Assembly: GCA_902494375.1 (NCBI GenBank)
Contig: CABUTL010000024.1
Coordinates: 1 to 11,028 of the forward strand
Length of the DNA stretch: 11,028 nt
Reading direction: 5' to 3'
Source: an uncultured Collinsella sp.
Lineage (GTDB): Bacteria; Actinomycetota; Coriobacteriia; Coriobacteriales; Coriobacteriaceae
The notes beneath the pieces were generated by a model, which saw nothing but the letters and a program-made list of their open reading frames with translations, had not been told where the DNA came from and did not search any database. The position numbers and the translations under genes were made by a program. Each line of letters begins with the position of its first letter. Positions within the stretch are counted from its first letter, which is position 1. Of this stretch, positions 6,970-11,028 are shown one piece after another.

Positions 6970-7457
6970 GTGTCCCCCTCGCCCTTATCGTCAGTCTCGT
7001 TCTCGGCAGCCACTTGCCGTTTAAATGCCTCGCACTCTTCGTTAAGAACATTGGAGAACTTACCGACCAAGCGCATGATCTCGCGCTGTTCCCACGGCTC
7101 GAGCGCTTCGAATGCCTGTTGCTCGGCTTTTTGCGCCGGCAACGCGTAGCGCTTGGCAAACCGCACGCCTTCTTCGGTCAGTCGCACAACCTTGTTCTTA
7201 CGACTACCCTCGGCAAACTCCAACGTCGCAAGCCCTCGCGCCCTAAGCGTCTTAATCGCCGAATTGATGGTCTGTTTGCTGTAGAACCATTCACTCGTCA
7301 GCCGACTCACGGCAACGCTGCCGCCCGCTGCACTCGTGTCGACGAGCATCCAGTAGGCGCAGTCCGAAAGACCGCAGGTGCGTGCGAACTCCGAATAGAT
7401 ACGGTCAAGCCCGTTGAGCATCCGGTCGAAATCGACCGGGCTAACTGCACTATTCAT
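6957..7457 (-). CDS. MarR-family transcriptional regulator
   Basis: This 166-aa winged-helix regulator is probably a dimeric repressor of its own operon that releases DNA on binding a ligand. The winged helix spans about 34-105, with recognition helix FYSKQTINSAIKTLRARGLA (58-77) and wing EGSRKNKVVRLTEEG (83-97). Helices on both sides (8-30 and 108-150) would form the dimer interface. The acidic tail is unremarkable. The frame is open to a TTG at 7532, but that codon is part of the -35 box of the promoter at 7504-7532 and so cannot be in the mRNA. ATG at 7469 has no ribosome site. ATG at 7457 follows GGTGGGAG and is preferred. It is the first gene of the operon and overlaps the exporter gene. 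Confidence 0.9.
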   Translation of the reverse strand: MNSAVSPVDFDRMLNGLDRIYSEFARTCGLSDCAYWMLVDTSAAGGSVAVSRLTSEWFYSKQTINSAIKTLRARGLATLEFAEGSRKNKVVRLTEEGVRFAKRYALPAQKAEQQAFEALEPWEQREIMRLVGKFSNVLNEECEAFKRQVAAENETDDKGEGDTCDS

Positions 7458-7470
7458 CTCTCCCACCATT

Positions 7471-7528
7471 CGATAGTCCGAGTTTTGACCAATTTGTATC
7501 TCTACATTAGTCCGAGTTTTGACTATCG
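7471..7528. promoter_or_regulatory. Candidate MarR operator: two 16-bp direct repeats
   Basis: TAGTCCGAGTTTTGAC occurs exactly twice, at 7474-7489 and 7508-7523, 34 bp apart. The second copy with its flank is an imperfect palindrome (TAGTC, 8-nt spacer, GACTA), the right size for a MarR dimer site; the first copy matches it at four of five arm positions. The whole block is bounded by the perfect inverted repeat CGATAGTC (7471-7478) and GACTATCG (7521-7528). One copy lies between -35 and -10, the other just past the predicted start of transcription. Autoregulation by the MarR protein is the simplest reading. Confidence 0.75.
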
Positions 7529-7532
7529 TCAA
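7504..7532 (-). promoter_or_regulatory. Promoter of the marR-ABC operon
   Basis: Read on the minus strand, TTGACG (7527-7532) and TAATGT (7504-7509) are separated by exactly 17 bp. Transcription would start near 7497, about 40 nt before the marR ATG. One copy of the 16-bp repeat fills the spacer, so a bound protein there would block RNA polymerase. Confidence 0.75.
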
Positions 7533-7574
7533 TAAGCTCGTTGTCTATGGTCGGCTCTACATAAGCATATCGAC

Positions 7575-7611
7575 AAAAAAGACCGCCGGCGCGGGGGTGG
7601 CACCAGCGGTC
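7575..7611 (-). terminator. Intrinsic terminator of the 96-aa protein gene
   Basis: A 12-bp stem (7581-7592 with 7600-7611) has two mismatches and a 7-nt G-rich loop. On the minus strand it is followed by six T (A 7575-7580 on the plus strand). It lies 26 nt past the stop codon and just before the marR promoter, insulating the operon. Confidence 0.88.
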
Positions 7612-7637
7612 ACGTGAAAATCGGGTTTTATTGCCTA

Positions 7638-7928
7638 CTAAGCGGCGACGGCCTCATAGACCGTAGCGCCCGAGAAGCTGTCATGCAGGCTCTTGCCGGC
7701 AATCCACGGCAGCTCGACGACCTCGCAGACCGTGTTGACCAGCTCGGAGCAGTCAGTAAAGTGGCCCTTGTCGTTGAGGGCCTCGCAATCCTGAACACGC
7801 CAATAGCCATCGGTGTGCGTGATGTAGTACTCGTGATCGTTGATCGACACGAAAGCGCGCGTCTTGGAACGCAGCAGCTTCAGAAATCCTTCGAAGTCGG
7901 TCTCGACGACATCTCCAGCCTGGAACAT
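7638..7928 (-). CDS. Unrecognised 96-aa protein
   Basis: I do not recognise this family. It is a small soluble-looking protein without a signal peptide or membrane segment, and is mildly acidic. It has three cysteines (C48, C60, C68) and aromatic-rich stretches: YYITHTDGYWRVQDCE (34-49) looks like a beta hairpin, and CSELVNTVCEVVELPW (60-75) looks like a helix. It is very probably real: ATG at 7928 has a perfect AGGAGGT 7 nt upstream, and a clear terminator follows. An in-frame GTG at 7958 lacks a ribosome site. A GC hairpin (7949-7963) sits just ahead of the ribosome site. The gene is a single-gene unit, so its neighbours give no clue to its role. Confidence 0.8.
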   Translation of the reverse strand: MFQAGDVVETDFEGFLKLLRSKTRAFVSINDHEYYITHTDGYWRVQDCEALNDKGHFTDCSELVNTVCEVVELPWIAGKSLHDSFSGATVYEAVAA

Positions 7929-7948
7929 GATAGTTACCTCCTGGCCCG

Positions 7949-7963
7949 GCGCCACCACGGCGC
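7949..7963 (-). other. Small GC hairpin in the 5' leader of the 96-aa protein gene
   Basis: GCGCC-ACCAC-GGCGC is a perfect 5-bp GC stem with a 5-nt loop. It ends about 7 nt upstream of the AGGAGGT ribosome site. It could affect ribosome loading, but its small size makes chance plausible. Confidence 0.35.
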
Positions 7964-8083
7964 ATTGATAAACGTTGGTACTCCTTTAGTAAAACCTTTA
8001 TCAGAGGTTATGCGTTCGTCATTTAGGCAAGTGGTAAAAAACCGCAGGGTAGACGGGATAAAACGTTTAACCATCCCATTGGT

Positions 8084-8112
8084 TTGTCACATTCTGAAGG
8101 TACTTTTATGCA
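8084..8112 (+). promoter_or_regulatory. Candidate nitroreductase promoter
   Basis: TTGTCA (8084-8089) and TATGCA (8107-8112) are 17 bp apart. This would give a leader of about 105 nt before the ATG at 8224. A second -35-like TTGACC at 8155-8160 has no -10 at proper spacing. The intergenic region 7929-8223 also holds a short inverted repeat, AACCT and AGGTT (7993-8009), and the GGATAAAACGTTT motif at 8056-8068. Confidence 0.35.
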
Positions 8113-8223
8113 AACCTACTTTCCCAATTGGAATCTATCCTTTTGGCCGGGCAATTGACCGTCTATCGTTTGAGCCCGACGGGTATGAACGTGGCATCTG
8201 CAACGCCACCGCAAGGAGACACC

Positions 8224-8745
8224 ATGGAGACCATCGAAGCACTCATTCACCGTCGCAGCTGCCGCAACTACAGCGATCGTCCCGTCGAGGCCGAAAAGCT
8301 TGCACGTATTATCGAAGCCGGCCAATATGCACCGAGCGGCATGGGCCGCCAGCCGGTGACGTTTGTCGCCGTCACCGACCCCGCGACCGTCGAGCGTCTC
8401 TCACAGCTCAACGCCCAGGTCATGGGCAGCAACGGCGACCCCTTCTATGGCGCCAAGACCGTTGTTGTGGTGTTGGTTGACCGCAGCGTGCCCACACATC
8501 TGGAAGACGGCTCGCTCGCCATGGGCAACTTGCTCAACGCCGCTTATGCACTGGGCGTTGATTCGTGCTGGATTCACCGCGCGCATGAGGTCTTTGACTC
8601 GCCCGAGGGCTTGGAGCTGCTGGCCAGCTGGGGCCTGCCCGCCGACGGCAGCCTGCGCGGTGTCGGTCACTGCATTCTGGGCTATGCCGAGGACACGCTA
8701 CCCGAGGCAAAGCCGCGCCGTGACAACATCATCTACGTAAGGTAA
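8224..8745 (+). CDS. Small nitroreductase-family FMN oxidoreductase
   Basis: This 173-aa flavoprotein belongs to the nitroreductase superfamily. Members use FMN and NAD(P)H to reduce nitro groups, quinones or other electron-poor substrates as dimers in the cytosol. Family motifs are the FMN-phosphate region HRRSCRNYSDRPVE (9-22), APSGMGRQP (36-44), the helix GNLLNAAYALGVDSCWI (101-117) and the C-terminal GVGHCILGYAED (146-157) with KPRRDN (163-168). At 173 aa it is a compact member. The frame runs back to 8128, but ATG at 8224 follows AAGGAG (8213-8218) at 5 nt and gives the usual N-terminus ETIEALIHRRSCRNY. It is a single-gene unit followed by a hairpin. The physiological substrate cannot be inferred. 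Confidence 0.93.
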   Translation: METIEALIHRRSCRNYSDRPVEAEKLARIIEAGQYAPSGMGRQPVTFVAVTDPATVERLSQLNAQVMGSNGDPFYGAKTVVVVLVDRSVPTHLEDGSLAMGNLLNAAYALGVDSCWIHRAHEVFDSPEGLELLASWGLPADGSLRGVGHCILGYAEDTLPEAKPRRDNIIYVR

Positions 8746-8751
8746 TTAGTT

Positions 8752-8773
8752 CCGCCGTTCTACCGAACGGCGG
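8752..8773 (+). terminator. Hairpin after the nitroreductase gene
   Basis: CCGCCGTTC and GAACGGCGG form a perfect 9-bp stem with loop TACC, 6 nt past the stop codon. The trailing sequence GCTCGTT has no T-run, so it is at best a weak intrinsic terminator or a 3'-end stabiliser. Confidence 0.5.
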
Positions 8774-8824
8774 GCTCGTTGACGCTGCGCGGGCCGCATT
8801 CACGCCAATCTGACGTTCAATTTC

Positions 8825-8853
8825 GAGGGCGCGACCAGAAGGTCAGCGCCCTC
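8825..8853. terminator. Second hairpin between convergent genes
   Basis: A 12-bp stem (8825-8836 with 8841-8853) has a single bulged A and an AGAA tetraloop. It is followed on the plus strand by TCATTTC. It may stop transcripts from both directions, but lacks a long T-run. The rest of 8746-8973 shows nothing further that I can support. Confidence 0.5.
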
Positions 8854-8973
8854 TCATTTCACGTCACCTTGGCGCAAATGCGGCTCGCTCGCTTTTGGCG
8901 ACTGACATCGAATGAGCCACTGTCTTGGGCAGCTAAAAAAGCCCCGTCCCAAATTTGCTGCTCCACTCGCAAC

Positions 8974-9549
8974 TTATCTTGCCGATGGAGTTGTCGTCGT
9001 TTCGTTCGTCTGGGCCGTTTCGGCGTCGTCGCCTTGCTTGTCTTCGTCCTTTTGTGCATCGGCGATGGTGGAGGCCGCCGCAACGATACCGCGCTGGGGT
9101 GCGACGCCCGTCTGGGTCTGAGCGCCCTCGACAACTTCTGTACCTACATGCGCGAGCTCGGGCGATTTAAACACTGCGTCCAAGTTGGCGCCACCGCCGG
9201 CGTAGCCAAGCGCAGCGAGTGCGATGACGATCACTGCAACGATGACCGCGATCGGCACATAACGATGCCAACCAGCGGGATTGAGCCCGCTGCGACGAGC
9301 CGCCCCGCGGCTGATGTAGCCGAGCGTTCCGTCGTGCTTGAGCTTTGAGCCCACCACGCGTTTGCGGCCCCACAGCGAGGACTCTGCCTGCATTGCCAAG
9401 CGGGCGCTTGCCGAAGGATAGCCGTATTTAGTGCGCTTGAACGAGCCATCAAACCCCGAGGCGTGTTTGCCCCACGTCACCGATGTCGTGCGTCGGTTGA
9501 CCGGCGCGGCACTCCGCCTTCTGCGGCTCGGTTTTGAAGTCTCAGCCAT
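8974..9549 (-). CDS. Unrecognised single-pass membrane protein
   Basis: I do not recognise this 191-aa family. The cytoplasmic part (1-96) is strongly basic, with SRRRRSAAPVNRR (8-20) and many aromatic/Gly/Ser residues (for example WGKHASGFDGSFKRTKYGYPS, split around 26-46). One membrane helix follows (about 97-117, PIAVIVAVIVIALAALGYAG). The outside tail (120-191) is rich in Ala, Thr, Asp and Glu and looks disordered. The basic inside and acidic outside fit an N-in topology. No enzymatic or binding motif is visible. The frame is open upstream, but ATG at 9549 follows GAGGG and lies about 38 nt past a promoter. It follows the regulator gene on the same strand with a 69-nt gap and its own promoter, so co-regulation is possible but not required. 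Confidence 0.8.
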   Translation of the reverse strand: MAETSKPSRRRRSAAPVNRRTTSVTWGKHASGFDGSFKRTKYGYPSASARLAMQAESSLWGRKRVVGSKLKHDGTLGYISRGAARRSGLNPAGWHRYVPIAVIVAVIVIALAALGYAGGGANLDAVFKSPELAHVGTEVVEGAQTQTGVAPQRGIVAAASTIADAQKDEDKQGDDAETAQTNETTTTPSAR

Positions 9550-9593
9550 ATGCCCTCGCACGCCGTAACCAAATCGAAACAATAACGCTTTGG

Positions 9594-9622
9594 ACTGTAG
9601 CACACGCGTCGCGCGCGGTCAC
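9594..9622 (-). promoter_or_regulatory. Promoter of the membrane protein gene
   Basis: Read on the minus strand, an extended -10 TGC-TACAGT (hexamer 9594-9599) stands 17 bp from GTGACC (9617-9622). Transcription would begin near 9587. The -35 overlaps the stop codon of the regulator gene (9619-9621). Confidence 0.55.
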
Positions 9623-10851
9623 GGGCGCCTCGCCCAACGGTCATCGTCCTTCAGCAAGCGCCACAGCGTTGTACGGCTTATGCCCAGCACCTCCGCCGCA
9701 CGGGTTCGGTTGCCGTGGAGATGGTCTACAACCAGATGCGCGATATCTCGCTCGGTATCGGCCAGCGGTCGCAGGATATACAGGTCACTTTCGAGCGTCG
9801 GGGCGCCAAAGGTTGCGGTCTTAATCACGTCCTCTTGGGCGAGCACTTCCTCCGCCACAGCGCGGTCTACCGTGCCCGCCCCCACCAATATATACAGTCG
9901 TTCCGAGACCTCGCGGAGCTGCAGATAGTTGCGCGGCCAGCGATAAGCATCGAGCGTCTTCATCGCCGCGGCAGACAGCGCGGGCGCTGCCGTCCCAAAT
10001 GCATCGGCGAGATATTCCAAATAGCGCGCAACCTTCGTCGACGCGGCTCCCTGCTCGGCGATTGCCGGCGCCACGCTCACCGCACAGGCGAAGCGCTCGG
10101 TCACAAAGGCGGCTTGATCACTTTCGCTGCCGCCCGGCATGTCATTCGCCGTCAGCACCACATGGCAGCGCGTCGCCAACGCGGTGTCGGCCATCGTGGA
10201 GACCAGCTCGCGGAGGCGCTGGGGGCCAACCGCGTTCCAGCCCTCAATGCAAAGGGTCAGCCCTGTTTGGAACAGCGGCGATTCGGAGCTTTTGAGCACA
10301 TGGCGCCAACCGCGATCGGTGAGTTCATCGAGCGCGATGGAAACAAAGGGCTGATCGGCAAAAGGACCGTCCAGATAGAGGCGCTTGGCGATCTCGACCT
10401 GACCCGCTCCCAGCTCGCCCTCGAGCATAAGGGGCACACCGCGCGCGTAGCTCTCGGCAACCGGTGCAGCCACCGCAGCGGCACCCTCAACGATGCCGTA
10501 CGCGCTCGATTCGTAGCGGGCCTCAACTTCGTCGGCGTTGAGCCACTCGATGCCCGCATGCGCCGCGGCACCGCGCACCTCGCGGACCACGACGACCCAA
10601 AGGCCCCCGCCCTCTTTGTCGGTGGGGCGAACGGTCAGGCTCAGGCGCGTACCCGCACGCCCCATAACAAGACGCGCGCCGTCTCCTATACGGTCGAGGC
10701 GTTCGGCAACAAAAGCCGCCACATCCCGCTCAAGCGCCGCGTCATTCATGGTCGAGATCGCGACGTCTCCACGCGCATCGATTGCCAATGCCGAGGCCCC
10801 GGCAGCAGCCAGGGCCTCGGTCAAGATGTTCAGCTTGGCATCGCTATCCAT
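9619..10851 (-). CDS. Fis-type HTH regulator with degenerate sigma-54-type AAA+ domain
   Basis: This 410-aa protein has the order of an NtrC-like enhancer-binding protein, but in worn form. The N-terminal part (1-115) is an unassigned sensor-like region. The AAA+-like part (about 118-320) has GELGAGQVE (145-153) where active proteins have GExGxGKE, so the ATP-binding Lys is Gln. A Walker B-like LTLCIEGWN (198-206) and a lid motif YRWPRNYLQLREVSERL (303-319) remain. The GAFTGA loop that contacts sigma-54 is missing. The C-terminus (about 364-402) is a Fis-type HTH (GNRTRAAEVLGISRTTLWRLL). It therefore probably binds DNA without acting on sigma-54. ATG at 10851 has AGGGG 7 nt upstream; the frame stays open to the window edge, but without a better start. 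Targets and ligand are unknown. Confidence 0.85.
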   Translation of the reverse strand: MDSDAKLNILTEALAAAGASALAIDARGDVAISTMNDAALERDVAAFVAERLDRIGDGARLVMGRAGTRLSLTVRPTDKEGGGLWVVVVREVRGAAAHAGIEWLNADEVEARYESSAYGIVEGAAAVAAPVAESYARGVPLMLEGELGAGQVEIAKRLYLDGPFADQPFVSIALDELTDRGWRHVLKSSESPLFQTGLTLCIEGWNAVGPQRLRELVSTMADTALATRCHVVLTANDMPGGSESDQAAFVTERFACAVSVAPAIAEQGAASTKVARYLEYLADAFGTAAPALSAAAMKTLDAYRWPRNYLQLREVSERLYILVGAGTVDRAVAEEVLAQEDVIKTATFGAPTLESDLYILRPLADTERDIAHLVVDHLHGNRTRAAEVLGISRTTLWRLLKDDDRWARRP

Positions 10852-10887
10852 GATTTGCCCCTGTCCGCGGCGACATGCAACCGCCGA

Positions 10888-10942
10888 CGGTCGCACGACC
10901 GAGTGTTTCAAAATTGAACGATATTGCTCACCAAACACTATA
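10888..10942 (-). promoter_or_regulatory. Regulator upstream region: -10 box and two palindromes
   Basis: On the minus strand TATAGT (10937-10942) is a good -10 with no clear -35. Between it and the ATG lie two palindromes: TTCAA-AA-TTGAA (10907-10918) and CGGTCG-CA-CGACCG (10888-10901). They are candidate binding sites, perhaps for the regulator itself. Confidence 0.35.
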
Positions 10943-10976
10943 GGGCAGAAAGCGCCGTCCTGCGAGTATAGGTGTT

Positions 10977-11002
10977 GCCCCGCATCGCCATCCTGGCGGG
11001 GC
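10977..11002. other. GC hairpin near the window edge
   Basis: GCCCCGC (10977-10983) and GCGGGGC (10996-11002) form a perfect 7-bp stem around a 12-nt loop. No T-run follows on either strand. It may mark the 3' end of a gene lying beyond the window, which cannot be seen. Confidence 0.4.
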
Positions 11003-11028
11003 GATAAGAGCTCTTCGGGACCTATCAA

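Noticed and set aside
7530..7532. TTG start for marR giving a 191-aa protein
   Set aside because: The codon is part of the -35 box of the operon promoter and would not be transcribed.
8925..8953. TTGGG and CCCAA around an A-run, considered as a terminator of the membrane protein gene
   Set aside because: The T-run on the minus strand comes inside the would-be loop and no stem precedes it, so it is not an intrinsic terminator.
9715..10917. 400-aa plus-strand open frame opposite the regulator
   Set aside because: No family resemblance; the minus-strand protein has recognisable AAA+ lid and Fis HTH motifs.

Overview
This high-GC window reads as ordinary core chromosome from a gut actinobacterium of the class Coriobacteriia, most like Collinsella. 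That assignment is an inference from gene content, GC-rich codon use and protein style; no rRNA or marker gene is present. No transposase, integrase, phage gene, CRISPR array, tRNA or rRNA was found.

Layout. 1-186: a very long symmetric foldback sequence (46-170). 187-1239 (-): branched-chain aminotransferase ilvE, with a promoter and about 150 nt leader behind it. 1465-1498: terminator of the next gene. 1537-2175 (-): DedA-family membrane protein. 2176-2398: intergenic region between divergent genes. 2399-3103 (+): serine acetyltransferase cysE (GTG start) with its own terminator. 3185-3216: a REP-like palindrome that runs into the stop codon of the next gene. 3216-7457 (-): a three-gene operon of a MarR-type regulator and the two halves of a heterodimeric ABC exporter, with a 13-nt overlap and a 1-nt gap. 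Its promoter carries a repeated 16-bp operator-like sequence. 7638-7928 (-): an unrecognised 96-aa protein with its own terminator. 8224-8745 (+): a small nitroreductase. 8746-8973: two hairpins between convergent genes. 8974-9549 (-): an unrecognised single-pass membrane protein. 9619-10851 (-): a regulator with a worn-down sigma-54-type AAA+ domain and a Fis-type HTH. 10852-11028: its upstream region, with two small palindromes and one hairpin.

How the genes fit together. ilvE and cysE are amino-acid metabolism genes in separate transcription units. The MarR/ABC operon has the layout of a self-regulated drug or metabolite efflux system; the exporter has one canonical and one degenerate ATP site. 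The remaining genes look like single-gene units.

No wholly new multi-gene system is evident. The items most worth a second look are the 125-nt foldback, the repeated operator in the marR promoter, the degenerate AAA+ regulator, the possible leaderless upstream ORF of ilvE, and the unrecognised 96-aa protein.
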